46,243 nt of DNA from Chlorobiaceae bacterium (GCA_013334755.1 JAAXWX010000014.1:1-46243), one strand, 5' to 3'; counted from the first letter of the stretch, positions 7,482-18,343 are shown. Notes: generated by a model not told the origin, from the letters alone. Numbers and translations: made by a program.

Positions 7482-8791
7482 TCTACACCCCCAAGTAATT
7501 TCTCGACACATTCATCCGCAGCCCTGAAACAGGCCTCGATGGATGCTCCCCGACGGTAGTCACCAGTTGCACCAAAACCGGCAAAAGGTTCAAGTTTTTT
7601 ATCGATATCCCGAAGCAGCCGGTGATGCATCGGCGAATATGCGCACAAACCTTCTTCTATATACCGGTATGCGAAAGACTCTCTTGTATTGTCATGTATA
7701 TTAAAGTAAGGCCCGGCAATCTGCTCTCCAAGTGCGACGACATCTTCAGGCTTTGTGCTCTTTGAAACAACAGATCTCGAAACCCTGCCGCTGAATGTAT
7801 AGCGAACAAGGTCCAGATCGTTGATACCGTATGCCCCTGCATTGCTCAAGGGGAAAGAGTGATCGAACACCATGGCCCGCTGCGACTGCTGGAAAACATC
7901 CCGGGCGTATTTCACAATAGCGACAGCTACCGGGTAATACCGTACTCTGCGAAGCAGAGCTGCAGCTTCAGGAAGAAGCCCTTCAAACAGAATACTCAGC
8001 CGGCCCGCCGGAAGTGCAGATATAACCCTGTCATAACCTGCCGATTCCTGGACACCCCCTTGCTGATAGCCGACCATGATAGCGCCTGTTCCCGGATCAC
8101 GTGAAACAGAAGTTACCCTGTGACCTGTAATAATTCTGAGCAAACCAGTTCCGGAGAAGGCCTGAAACGCATCAAGCATTCCATGCATTCCGCTTTTTAA
8201 CTGTTCATAACTGTCAAGGACAAGAGCCAGATTTGAACCGAAATTTCCTAGATAACACTCATCAGGCTCCGCGCCGTTCATACGTACCGTGACCGGCCTT
8301 ACGACATGACTTAGACAAGGCTCTTGCAAATAGCCGGCAAGTGAAAGATGATCATACTGCTCTGCAAGCCTGTTGAAATAATCGCTGTTGAGCACTCCCA
8401 TCCTGCGATCCTTCATAATTGCCCGGACATGGGGATACAGCTTCCTGATACCGTCAAAACCGCATAATCCGATAAACCGGATAGTATTCAAGAGTTTCGC
8501 CCCTTCCTTGTTTATCCTTACAACACGCCCATCGATCATCTGCGACGTATTGAACCCGAAATATTCATAGTCATGAACACCACATTTCTGCACAAAGTCG
8601 CGGAACAACAGATAATTTTTACCAATATTTTTACCTCCAAAATCAAGCCAGCGACCAAGAAGCTGTTCGCTGCCAATCCTGCCACCGATTCGCTCTTCGG
8701 ATTCATAGAGGTCTACCTCAATATTGCGTTGTGTCAGAAAAAATGCTGAAGCAATCCCTGATATCCCGCCACCAATGACTGCAACCCTCAT
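7478..8791 (-). CDS. FAD-dependent amine-oxidase-fold oxidoreductase
   Basis: 437 residues. The N-terminal dinucleotide-binding motif VAVIGGGISGIASAFFL (3-19) is followed by an acidic ribose-binding residue (DLYESEERIGGRIGS), the hallmark of the flavin amine oxidase/protoporphyrinogen oxidase fold. The C-terminus has the second FAD contact, GDYRRGASIEACFRAADE, in the usual place. The substrate-binding middle (KLYPHVRAIMKDRRM, NSDYFNRLAEQYDHLSL) does not let me name the substrate. It is sandwiched between the AfsA-like gene (TAATG overlap, one base, at 8791) and the kinase (4-base overlap), so it is very likely translationally coupled to both. By context it could modify the product of the AfsA-like enzyme. 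A haem or carotenoid role is the alternative. Confidence 0.8.
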   Translation of the reverse strand: MRVAVIGGGISGIASAFFLTQRNIEVDLYESEERIGGRIGSEQLLGRWLDFGGKNIGKNYLLFRDFVQKCGVHDYEYFGFNTSQMIDGRVVRINKEGAKLLNTIRFIGLCGFDGIRKLYPHVRAIMKDRRMGVLNSDYFNRLAEQYDHLSLAGYLQEPCLSHVVRPVTVRMNGAEPDECYLGNFGSNLALVLDSYEQLKSGMHGMLDAFQAFSGTGLLRIITGHRVTSVSRDPGTGAIMVGYQQGGVQESAGYDRVISALPAGRLSILFEGLLPEAAALLRRVRYYPVAVAIVKYARDVFQQSQRAMVFDHSFPLSNAGAYGINDLDLVRYTFSGRVSRSVVSKSTKPEDVVALGEQIAGPYFNIHDNTRESFAYRYIEEGLCAYSPMHHRLLRDIDKKLEPFAGFGATGDYRRGASIEACFRAADECVEKLLGGVD

Positions 8792-9783
8792 TATCTGGTC
8801 GCATCCTCTTCAACAAACTTGCTGACTTTTGCTTTAAACTGCATTTGACTTCTTGATGATATTTTCTCAATCCGCTCTCTCTGCTGCTGGTAACGCTTGC
8901 TGCTCATGTAAGCAAAAGCATTCAGCGTGGCCTCAGCGCAAACCTTGCCCCACTGCATGACCTGAATATAGACCGGTGCTTCCTTGTCTTCGCTTGTTTC
9001 ATCCGCACTAAAACCGCAGTATGCTCTCAGTATAATGGGTGCACCCGACTCAAGGTAATGAAAAAAATTCGTATTGTATTTTAAAAGTCCAAGTCCCCCA
9101 TCAAAGGATAAGCCCTGAAGATGCGCAGTAGTAATAGCTGCCTGCCTCAGCGCTTCAAGCATAAGCATTCCCTGGACATGGTCAGATACATGGTCGAAAC
9201 TCAGCTCTTCAGTTTCTTCAAGCATGTTGAAATGGTGCAGCCGTCCGGAGGTAAAGACTTCTGAAATCAAAACATTGGCATCATTTTTTTTATGCACATA
9301 TTTTTTATCCATCAACCCGGGTAAACTGTCTTCCATTGTCAAGGCAAGTGGACTCCTGACCAGGCTTTTCAGATCGAGAGGCAGCTTTTTCATCAGTTTG
9401 GCGGCCGTCTCAATATCAAATGGTGGCGTACCCTTTAAGGAGGGGTAGGAAAGTGATTTGAGTAAAGCATACACACCGGGATTGGCTATGCGAAAGTCCG
9501 GAGAAATAAAAATTTCACATGCTTCGCCGAGGAGCATAAGAAAAAGGGAGACTTCATCGACTGATTCGACATTGACAACCTGAAGAGCTCCTGCCTGAAA
9601 AGGCAGCTTGTCCCCGTCGAAAAGAAGCGTATAAGGCTTTCTGCCGGGGTTGAGGGTAAGAACGCCATGATCCTTTCTCGGTCTTCTGAAATTTCTCTGT
9701 ATCGGAAGCCGCACAATCGGAGAAGGATAGGCGGTTGTCCGCAACTTGTGGACAAGCGAGATATTTACTGATTGTTTGAACAT
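8791..9783 (-). CDS. AfsA-like hotdog-domain protein (A-factor biosynthesis family)
   Basis: 330 residues. The C-terminal half (about 170-305) matches the AfsA repeat. FDHVSDHVQGMLMLEALRQA at 197-216 parallels the NDHVPGMLLLEAARQAA motif of Streptomyces AfsA, and NFFHYLESGAPIILRAY after it parallels the second conserved block (HYSEFGSP). AfsA joins a beta-keto acyl chain to dihydroxyacetone phosphate, the first committed step to gamma-butyrolactone signals. Residues 1-165 are unlike AfsA and unrecognised, so this is a one-hotdog variant with a new N-terminal part. The start at 9783 has a good Shine-Dalgarno (CTGGAGTGAT, GGAG about 7 bases before ATG). First gene of a three-gene operon with the FAD enzyme and CqsS-like kinase. 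The real product is unknown. Confidence 0.75.
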   Translation of the reverse strand: MFKQSVNISLVHKLRTTAYPSPIVRLPIQRNFRRPRKDHGVLTLNPGRKPYTLLFDGDKLPFQAGALQVVNVESVDEVSLFLMLLGEACEIFISPDFRIANPGVYALLKSLSYPSLKGTPPFDIETAAKLMKKLPLDLKSLVRSPLALTMEDSLPGLMDKKYVHKKNDANVLISEVFTSGRLHHFNMLEETEELSFDHVSDHVQGMLMLEALRQAAITTAHLQGLSFDGGLGLLKYNTNFFHYLESGAPIILRAYCGFSADETSEDKEAPVYIQVMQWGKVCAEATLNAFAYMSSKRYQQQRERIEKISSRSQMQFKAKVSKFVEEDATR

Positions 9784-11182
<1,399 letters not shown>

Positions 11183-11216
11183 GCCTCTCTCTGAAAGAGT
11201 TATCCAATTCAAAAAG

Positions 11217-11250
11217 CCCGGCTGTAAAGTTCAGATAGCAGCCGGGTATT
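11217..11250 (+). terminator. Hairpin between hemB and aroC
   Basis: CCCGGCTG (11217-11224) pairs with CAGCCGGG (11239-11246) over 8 GC-rich bases with a 14-base loop, followed by TATTCTACT. The weak T-run suggests partial termination or attenuation between hemB and aroC, whose start is only 19 bases past the stem. Confidence 0.5.
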
Positions 11251-11265
11251 CTACTGTATAAAAAC

Positions 11266-12459
11266 ATGATACGATACTTTACGGCAGGTGAATCACATGG
11301 ACCGGCACTTTCTGCAATAGTGGAAGGCATGCCTGCAGGAATCTTCGTCACACCTGAGGAGATCAACAAACAGTTAGCCCGCCGTCAGCAAGGACATGGC
11401 CGGGGTGGACGCATGAAAATCGAGACCGACAAGGCAGAGATACTCTCAGGCATCAGATTTGGGAAAACAATCGGTTCACCAATTTCCATGGTGATCAGAA
11501 ACAGGGACTGGGAAAACTGGACAACCACCATGTCCCAATTTGAGAAACCTGATAAAACGTGTGCGAAAATCACCATTCCAAGACCAGGCCATGCCGACCT
11601 GGCTGGACGCATCAAATATGGCTTTGACGATATCCGTCCTGTTATTGAACGCTCATCAGCACGAGAAACTGCAGCCAGAGTTGCCGCTGGAACACTTTCA
11701 AGAGTCTTTCTCAAGGCTCTTGGCATTGAAATCGGCAGTTACATCTCGGCAATCGGATCGGCTGCAGAATCTTCTCCTGATAAACAACTTGCACTACTCC
11801 TCAGAGAAGGAGCTGAAGCCGTCGCAACACAGGCCGATCTTTCGCCGGTACGCATGCTCCAAAAAACAACTGAAGCACAAGCTCTTGCGGCCATAGATGC
11901 AGCAAGTGAACGTGGAGATACCCTTGGTGGAATCATTGAAATTTTTATTACCGGAGTACCTCCGGGCTTTGGCAGCTATGTTCAGCACGACAGACGTCTC
12001 GATGCCGCACTCGCAGCAGCGATCATCTCCATTCAGGCTATCAAGGGAGTTGAAATCGGTACCGCTTTTGAAAACGCAGGAAAACCAGGCTCAGAGGTAC
12101 ACGATGAATTTTACCTCTCTCGGGAAGAAGGTGTTTTCAGAAAAACAAACCGGTCCGGCGGACTTGAAGGAAGCATGTCAAGCGGACAAACCATTCACCT
12201 CAGGGCGGCCATGAAACCTATCTCCTCTCTGGTGACTCCCCTGCAATCCTTTGATATTGAAACCCTACAGCCAACACCATCACGATTTGAGCGCAGCGAC
12301 ACCTGCGCGGTACCTGCTGCAGGGGTAGTTACCGAAGCTGTTCTTGCACCGGTAATCGCCAATGCACTGCTTGAAAAGCTCGGTGGTGATCATCTTGATG
12401 AAATCCGACAGAGACTTGATCTTTATCGGGAGAACCTCCGTAAGACATTTCGTGCTTAA
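11266..12459 (+). CDS. aroC: Chorismate synthase
   Basis: 397 residues. Converts EPSP to chorismate with reduced FMN as cofactor, the last step of the shikimate pathway. All three signatures are present: GESHGPALSAIVEGMPAG at residues 8-25, the RPGHADLAG loop, and RSSARETAARVAAG with the catalytic His-Arg context. The SRFERSDTCAVPAAGVV block stands near the C-terminus as expected. The start ATG at 11266 (MIRYFTAGESHG) is standard for the family. Its stop overlaps the stop of the opposing cysE by 4 bases (12456-12459), so the two transcripts converge without room for a terminator. Confidence 0.96.
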   Translation: MIRYFTAGESHGPALSAIVEGMPAGIFVTPEEINKQLARRQQGHGRGGRMKIETDKAEILSGIRFGKTIGSPISMVIRNRDWENWTTTMSQFEKPDKTCAKITIPRPGHADLAGRIKYGFDDIRPVIERSSARETAARVAAGTLSRVFLKALGIEIGSYISAIGSAAESSPDKQLALLLREGAEAVATQADLSPVRMLQKTTEAQALAAIDAASERGDTLGGIIEIFITGVPPGFGSYVQHDRRLDAALAAAIISIQAIKGVEIGTAFENAGKPGSEVHDEFYLSREEGVFRKTNRSGGLEGSMSSGQTIHLRAAMKPISSLVTPLQSFDIETLQPTPSRFERSDTCAVPAAGVVTEAVLAPVIANALLEKLGGDHLDEIRQRLDLYRENLRKTFRA

Positions 12460-13268
12460 CCCTTTGTGAGACCCTCTTTACCGGTCATGAACACCATCTG
12501 GTTCATATCAAGAGAGGGCTCCGATACCTCGGTTTTACCAACAATCCGGGCTGGAACTCCAACAACTGTATAATGGGGCGGAACATCATCAAGCACGACG
12601 CTCCCGGCTCCAATCTTTGCACCCTCACCGATCACCACGTTACCAAGTATTTTGGCTCCAGCTCCGATCATCACCCACTTTTTCACTTTCGGATGACGGT
12701 CGCCACTCTCTTTTCCTGTGCCGCCAAGAGTGACTTCATGCAAAATGGATACATTATCATCAACCACGGCGGTCTCTCCAATAACAAGGCTGGTAGCATG
12801 GTCAAGAAAAATTCCCTTTCCGATTACTGCTGCCGGATGAATATCGACTGCAAAAACCTCTGACATGCGGTTCTGGATAAAATAGGCCATGGTTTTACGT
12901 CCGTTTTTCCAGAGCCAGTGCTCCATTCGATAGCTCTGCAACGCCTGATACCCCTTCAGAAACAGCATGATCTCGAAATAGTGCACCGCTGCCGGATCAC
13001 GCTGCTTGGTGGCGATAAGGTCATAAGCTGCATACTCAACAGCTTCGGGACAATGAACGTAAAAATCCTCAAAAAGCCCCTGTAATACCAAGGGCGGGAA
13101 ATGCTTCGAAGCGAGCTTCACCGACAAAAGCATTGCCAATGACGCACCGAAATCACCAAAGCGCAAAATATGCTGCTCTAAATAAATCCTGATTTGTGGG
13201 TCACAATTGCACTCATTGGCAGCTTCTGTGACAATCGTTGACCAGATTTGCTTGATGTCTTTTTCCAT
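12456..13268 (-). CDS. cysE: Serine O-acetyltransferase
   Basis: 270 residues. Acetylates serine with acetyl-CoA to give O-acetylserine, the cysteine precursor. The N-terminal helical domain (1-140) precedes a left-handed beta-helix of hexapeptide repeats (about 143-235). Active-site marks are LDHATSLVIGETAVV and LGGTGKESGDRHPKV (both catalytic histidines), followed by VMIGAGAKILGNVVIGEGAKI. The C-terminal extension after VVGVPARIVGK is about 25 residues and ends in a short polar tail. In classic CysE the C-terminal peptide binds the next enzyme (CysK) by a terminal Ile; here the protein ends Lys-Gly, so that contact is not obvious. Start ATG at 13268. Confidence 0.93.
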   Translation of the reverse strand: MEKDIKQIWSTIVTEAANECNCDPQIRIYLEQHILRFGDFGASLAMLLSVKLASKHFPPLVLQGLFEDFYVHCPEAVEYAAYDLIATKQRDPAAVHYFEIMLFLKGYQALQSYRMEHWLWKNGRKTMAYFIQNRMSEVFAVDIHPAAVIGKGIFLDHATSLVIGETAVVDDNVSILHEVTLGGTGKESGDRHPKVKKWVMIGAGAKILGNVVIGEGAKIGAGSVVLDDVPPHYTVVGVPARIVGKTEVSEPSLDMNQMVFMTGKEGLTKG

Positions 13269-13555
13269 ACGGATCCAGTACTCAGTAAATGGATATTCCG
13301 GATAACTTTATCCGCTGCTGTAACATAAGCGCCAGACAAGCCAAAAGCTACAGCATTAATAAAAAATTAAACTCATTATGTATCAAAACCGTAAACAGAA
13401 ACCTGTTAAAATGAGAAGATAACGTTTGCCTCTAAGACAGATTTCAACAATGAAACGAAAAATATTCCACGTGTTTTTTTTTATTTTTACGTAAATATTT
13501 TGTAATTATAGTATAAAAATCACTTTAATAATACCGTAACCACACGATCATTTCG
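13269..13555. other. AT-rich intergenic region upstream of the exoprotein gene
   Basis: 287 bases between divergent cysE and the exoprotein gene. The right half is very AT-rich, with a palindrome TTTACGTAAA at 13486-13495 followed by TTATAGTATAAAAATC, which could hold a -10 element for the exoprotein. No gene or clear -35 is seen. Confidence 0.4.
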
Positions 13556-16500
13556 ATGAATAATGTCTGTCGGTTTTTTGGCAGCAATACCAGAGATCCC
13601 TTGATCGCCACAGCTGTTGTTACACTCATGTTATTTGCCGGATTCAGGGCTTTTGCGCTGCCTGTCAACGGACAGGTGGAAGCTGGGAAGGCCGCCATCA
13701 ACACACCTTCGGCAAATGAAATACACGTCGAACAGACAAGCAACCATGCCATCATCAACTGGAGTTCCTTTGGAATCGGCAAGGATGAATCAGTCAAAAT
13801 AATCCAGCCGTCAACCCGCTCCATCATGCTCAACAGGGTTTTGGGTAATGATCCTTCTGAAATATTCGGAGCACTAACGGCCAATGGTCGTCTCTTTCTG
13901 TTAAATCCGAACGGCATACTGTTTGCACCAAGTGCCACTGTAAACGTTGGAGGGTTGGTAGCATCAAGCATGTCGATAAGAGACAACGACTTCCTCTCGG
14001 AAAAATATACCTTCTTCCGGAACAACGCGAAAGGTTCTATAGTGAACCAGGGCTCATTGAGCGGTGGATTTATAGCTCTGCTCGGTAACAGCACAACGAA
14101 CACCGGCAAAATTGTAACCACCGGGGGAACAACAGGAATGGCCGCTGGAGAACAAATTGCCCTCAACATTGACCCTTCCGGTCTGGTCGCGATCAAAGTG
14201 GAGCAGGCTGCATATAATGCGCAGATAATGAACAGTGGAGTGATCGAAGCTGATGGCGGCACGGTGATCATGAGCACCTCGGCAGCCGATGCTCTGCTTG
14301 CATCGGTCGTTAATAACAGCGGCAAGATACGTGCAGTGAGCATGACGGAATGCGACGGCACCATAAAAATCGAAGGCGGTACAATCATCAATACCGGTAC
14401 TTTCCATGCATACGACATCGACGTCATAGGAAACAACCTTGTCGATGCTGGGGCATGGAATGCTTCCGAAATCAAAAGAGGGGGGACTATACAAATTGAC
14501 GTAACGGGCAGCATTGAGCAAACCGCTGCAAGCATGATGACGGCCGATGGTGCTGATGGTGGCCATATCCACATCAATGCAGGAAAGGGCCTTTACCTTT
14601 CCGGAACACTCAGTGCAAATGGATGTGACGGATCGGGCGGAGAGATCGCCATCACTGCGCCGGTAACCCTTCTCGCCGGAACTCATGTAACCACTGATGG
14701 GCAGAGAGGAGGGGGAAGCATTCTTGTTGGGGGTGGCTGGCAGGGCAAGGATAGCGATATCGTCAATGCTGAAACCACCATTGCAACGAGCAGCAGCAGG
14801 GTGAGCGCAAATGCACTTGACAACGGAAACGGGGGCACAGTGGTATTCTGGTCAGAGCACTCCACTACATTTGCCGGTATCGCTGAGGCAAAAGGGGGAA
14901 TGAACAACGGCAACGGTGGGCAGGTCGAACTATCCAGCCATGAAAACCTCACCTTCTCAGGGCAGGTTGAAACGAGCTCACCCAATGGCAAAAACGGCAG
15001 TCTATTGCTTGACCCGAGAAATATCACCATTGATGCCAATACATCTACTTCACCTCCTCTTTTCTTTCTCATTTCGTTGCCAGATGCAAATCCTGCACCT
15101 GGTGACCAGCATAGCTACGGAAACATCATTGAACTGAGCAACGGCAATATTATCGTGGCCAGTCCTTTAGACGATTTCGTCGCAACTGATGCCGGAGCTG
15201 TAAGGCTTTTTAAGCCCAATGGTACCTTGCTGTCAATGCTTTGCGGTTCTTCTGCCAATGACCAGGCAGGTGAATATGTTACCACTCTGATCGGCAATAC
15301 CAATGCAGTCACGTTGACACATGAATGGTCAAACTCAGGAAAGGATGGTGCCGGTGCAGTAACATGGATAGATGGAACCAAGGGCATCAGCGGGAGCATC
15401 TCCTATACAAACAGCCTGGTCGGTTCAACAACAAATGATGGTTCCTCCTCCCAAGTCATCACTCTTACGAACGGCAACTATGTGGTCAGTTCACCAGACT
15501 GGGATAATGATTCATCCTCTGATGCCGGAGCCGTAACATGGGGAAATGGCCTCGGCGGCACAGCAGGAGCAATCAGTACAATCAATAGTCTGGTGGGTTC
15601 TAAAAATAACGATCATGTCGGGAGTGTGACTGCACTGAACAACGGCAATTATGTTGTCTCATCTCCCTTGTGGGACAAGGAAAAAATTACCAATGCAGGT
15701 GCTGTGACCTGGGGAAGCGGAGACGGTCACACCGTCGGAATGATATCTGCCAGTAATAGTCTGGTGGGTTCTAAAACTGGAGATCAGGTTGGCAGCGTCA
15801 CTGCTCTGACCAATGGTAATTATGTTGTCAGTGCGCCAAATTGGGATAACGGTAAAATCACTAATGCCGGTGTGGTAACCCTTTTAAATGGGCTCAACGG
15901 TGCTGTCGGAACAATAAATGCTGCAAAAAGCCTGGTTGGTTCAAAAAAAGAGGATAAGGTTGGAAGCAAGGTAACAGCACTTGCCAACGGCAATTATGTC
16001 GTTATTTCTCCGGCATGGGATAATTTTACTGTAATCGATGCGGGAGCGGTTACATGGGGGGATGGCGTCAACGGTACAGTCGGGATAATCAGAACAACAA
16101 ACAGCTTGACTGGTTCTACTGGTAATGATTTTGCATCATCGTATGTTACAGCCCTGACAAATGGAAATTATGTTGTCATATCCCCGGCCTGGGACAATCT
16201 TTCAGCCAAAGACGCGGGTGCAGTGACATGGGGTAATGGAGCAAGCGGGACTCCTGTAGGAACAATAACGACGAAAAACAGCCTTGTTGGCTCTATGAAC
16301 GATGATGGCATTACCTCAACAGTGACCGCACTTGCCAATGGTAATTATGTTGTAGGTTGGCCACATTGGGATAATGAACAGATGAGCGACACGGGTGCAG
16401 TGACATGGGGGAACGGGTTGGAAGGCACTGTCGGAGTAATCAGCACTTCCAACAGCCTGATCGGCTCCACAGCTAATGACGGTCGTCGCTATAACATAAC

Positions 16501-18343
16501 ACCACTCACAAATGGCAACTTTGTTGTAGGGTCACCATATTGGGATAATGGTTCAGCCACAGATGCAGGTGCAGTAACCTGGGGGAACGGAGTCGGCGGA
16601 ACTGTCGGAATAATCAGCGCCACCAATAGCCTTGTCGGATCTTCCAAAAATGACTACGCAGGATCTGATACTTCGGGATCTAATAAAATAACTGCTTTGA
16701 ACAACGGCAATTATGTTGTTGCATCTACAGGATGGGACATGGGAAGCACCGCCAATGCCGGTGCGGTAACCTGGGGAGATGGACTCGGCGCAACAGTCGG
16801 GGCAATCAGTATAGCCAACAGTCTGGTCGGGTCAAAAACAGGTGATCAGGTTGGCAGCATCACAGCCCTGCCGAATGGAAATTATGTTGTCTCATCTCCG
16901 TTATGGAACAATGGATCTCTCACCAACGCAGGCGCAGTAACCTGGAGAAGTGGACTAAGCAGAACAACTGGAGTAATAAACTCCGTTAACAGTTTGACCG
17001 GCTCAAGCAAAGAGAATCAACTGGGCATCGGAGGAATTACACCGCTCACGACAGGCATCATGAACGGCAGTTTTGTTGTCAGCTCTTATAACTCATTAAA
17101 CAAAAAAGGCTCAGTAAATATTCTTACACCAAACAGCATGACGGAATCGATACAGCAGGAGTACATATATAATCCCGAGACCGACAACACCTTCACTCCA
17201 GACCAGATAACCACACTGCTCAATGCAGGTGAGCACGTCGTGCTGAAGGCCAACAATGATATTACAGTCAATGCATCCATCGTTACTGATAACCCCCTTG
17301 GAGATGGTGGCAAGCTTGAACTGTATGCCGGAAAAAACATTGTTATCAATGCCAATATCATAACCGACAATGGCGACATTACACTTATTTCCAATGATAC
17401 ACAAATAAACGGAGTCGTTGACAGGTGGCGTTCTGCAGGCAATGCAGCAATCACCATGGCTGCAGGCACAACTATCGACGCTGGCTCGGGAACCGTAACC
17501 ATCGAACTGCGCAACGGAGCCGGCAATACCAACAAGGAGAGCGCTGACATTGCCCTACGCAACATCAACGCTGGCACTATCAGCGCTGTAAACAACGGGC
17601 TGACTGGCAGTTCAGGTATTACACTGGCTGCAGGTACACTTGCCAGCAGTGCTGCCAGTGGCAACACTATTATTCTGGCCGGAAAAGATTTTGACAATAG
17701 CGCCAATGTATTACTCTCCACTACCGGATCAGCCCGATGGATCGTCTATTCAGTTAATCCCGATGCATCAATCAATGGGTACCTGACACCCGACTTTCGT
17801 CACTATGATGCCAGTTACAGCACCTACCCGCCTTTTAACGTAAGAGAATCCGGCAATGGCTTTATTTATACCAGTGTTCCAAACCTGAGTGAGCAGATAC
17901 TGAACTGGCAAGCCGATGCCGGGCAAAGCATACGAAAAGTGTTTTCAGGACAAACCCTTCTCAATTGTTTTAACAAGATTATGGATGCTGCCAGCAAGAG
18001 CTATACCATCAAGCAACCAGTTCATGCTTCAAAAAAAACATCAGAACACGGCAGCTTTATTGCGTGCGACACAATAGAACTGCCGGAAGTTGCTGAGGCA
18101 TTTTTCATTTTTCCTCTTCCTGGCTGCATCTTCAGCCACAGCAATCCCGATGCAGTTATCTCTCTGGAAATACACTCGGTCAATGGCTCGTCAATGCCAG
18201 CCTGGATGTCGTTTGATCCGAAGCGTAAAGTCATTTGTGGAAAAGCACCAAAAGAGGCGAAAGGTGAATACCGGATTGAACTTATCGCCAAAGATCAATT
18301 TGGTGGCAATGCACGATCAGTCGTGTTGATAAAAATAGGGTAA
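13556..18343 (+). CDS. Large two-partner-secretion exoprotein (TpsA) with propeller-like repeats and Ig-like C-terminus
   Basis: 1595 residues. A Sec signal with hydrophobic core ATAVVTLMLFAGF and an AFA-L cleavage site near residue 35 precedes a haemagglutinin-type TPS domain (about 36-280) with NPNG at 117-120 and the usual VGGLVAS. Residues 280-520 are beta-helix-like with short Gly/Asn-rich coils. Residues about 523-1195 carry the tandem 57-residue repeats annotated separately. After that come more beta-helical repeats, and the last 90 residues (SMPAWMSFDPKRKVICGKAP, GEYRIELIAKDQFGG) match the Ig/cadherin-like putative-Ig family. No C-terminal anchor is visible. It is exported by the adjacent TpsB, and is likely an adhesin or matrix protein on the cell surface. 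Start ATG at 13556, first in frame. Confidence 0.88.
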   Translation: MNNVCRFFGSNTRDPLIATAVVTLMLFAGFRAFALPVNGQVEAGKAAINTPSANEIHVEQTSNHAIINWSSFGIGKDESVKIIQPSTRSIMLNRVLGNDPSEIFGALTANGRLFLLNPNGILFAPSATVNVGGLVASSMSIRDNDFLSEKYTFFRNNAKGSIVNQGSLSGGFIALLGNSTTNTGKIVTTGGTTGMAAGEQIALNIDPSGLVAIKVEQAAYNAQIMNSGVIEADGGTVIMSTSAADALLASVVNNSGKIRAVSMTECDGTIKIEGGTIINTGTFHAYDIDVIGNNLVDAGAWNASEIKRGGTIQIDVTGSIEQTAASMMTADGADGGHIHINAGKGLYLSGTLSANGCDGSGGEIAITAPVTLLAGTHVTTDGQRGGGSILVGGGWQGKDSDIVNAETTIATSSSRVSANALDNGNGGTVVFWSEHSTTFAGIAEAKGGMNNGNGGQVELSSHENLTFSGQVETSSPNGKNGSLLLDPRNITIDANTSTSPPLFFLISLPDANPAPGDQHSYGNIIELSNGNIIVASPLDDFVATDAGAVRLFKPNGTLLSMLCGSSANDQAGEYVTTLIGNTNAVTLTHEWSNSGKDGAGAVTWIDGTKGISGSISYTNSLVGSTTNDGSSSQVITLTNGNYVVSSPDWDNDSSSDAGAVTWGNGLGGTAGAISTINSLVGSKNNDHVGSVTALNNGNYVVSSPLWDKEKITNAGAVTWGSGDGHTVGMISASNSLVGSKTGDQVGSVTALTNGNYVVSAPNWDNGKITNAGVVTLLNGLNGAVGTINAAKSLVGSKKEDKVGSKVTALANGNYVVISPAWDNFTVIDAGAVTWGDGVNGTVGIIRTTNSLTGSTGNDFASSYVTALTNGNYVVISPAWDNLSAKDAGAVTWGNGASGTPVGTITTKNSLVGSMNDDGITSTVTALANGNYVVGWPHWDNEQMSDTGAVTWGNGLEGTVGVISTSNSLIGSTANDGRRYNITPLTNGNFVVGSPYWDNGSATDAGAVTWGNGVGGTVGIISATNSLVGSSKNDYAGSDTSGSNKITALNNGNYVVASTGWDMGSTANAGAVTWGDGLGATVGAISIANSLVGSKTGDQVGSITALPNGNYVVSSPLWNNGSLTNAGAVTWRSGLSRTTGVINSVNSLTGSSKENQLGIGGITPLTTGIMNGSFVVSSYNSLNKKGSVNILTPNSMTESIQQEYIYNPETDNTFTPDQITTLLNAGEHVVLKANNDITVNASIVTDNPLGDGGKLELYAGKNIVINANIITDNGDITLISNDTQINGVVDRWRSAGNAAITMAAGTTIDAGSGTVTIELRNGAGNTNKESADIALRNINAGTISAVNNGLTGSSGITLAAGTLASSAASGNTIILAGKDFDNSANVLLSTTGSARWIVYSVNPDASINGYLTPDFRHYDASYSTYPPFNVRESGNGFIYTSVPNLSEQILNWQADAGQSIRKVFSGQTLLNCFNKIMDAASKSYTIKQPVHASKKTSEHGSFIACDTIELPEVAEAFFIFPLPGCIFSHSNPDAVISLEIHSVNGSSMPAWMSFDPKRKVICGKAPKEAKGEYRIELIAKDQFGGNARSVVLIKIG
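15110..17140 (+). repeat. About eleven tandem 57-residue coding repeats in the exoprotein
   Basis: Each unit follows the pattern VTALxNGNYVVSSPxWDN, 4-5 variable residues, DAGAVTWGNG, 3 residues, GTVGxIS, 4 residues, NSLVGSxxND. Ten units are close to each other and the first and last are diverged. The unit resembles an FG-GAP blade of integrin-like beta-propellers (VVSSPxWD...AGAVTW versus VVGAPxxD...GAVYVF). The copies differ at many silent and replacement sites, so the array is old and not a recent expansion. Confidence 0.8.

Noticed and set aside
13525-14577. Long minus-strand frame (350 codons) opposite the exoprotein gene
   Set aside because: It mirrors the plus-strand repeats and low-complexity codons; its Met-, Val- and Pro-rich sequence has no domain, and the plus strand has a complete secretion gene.
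15110-17140. Repeat array as CRISPR or mobile repeat
   Set aside because: The repeats keep the reading frame, differ at the DNA level and have no fixed spacer length; they are protein repeats.
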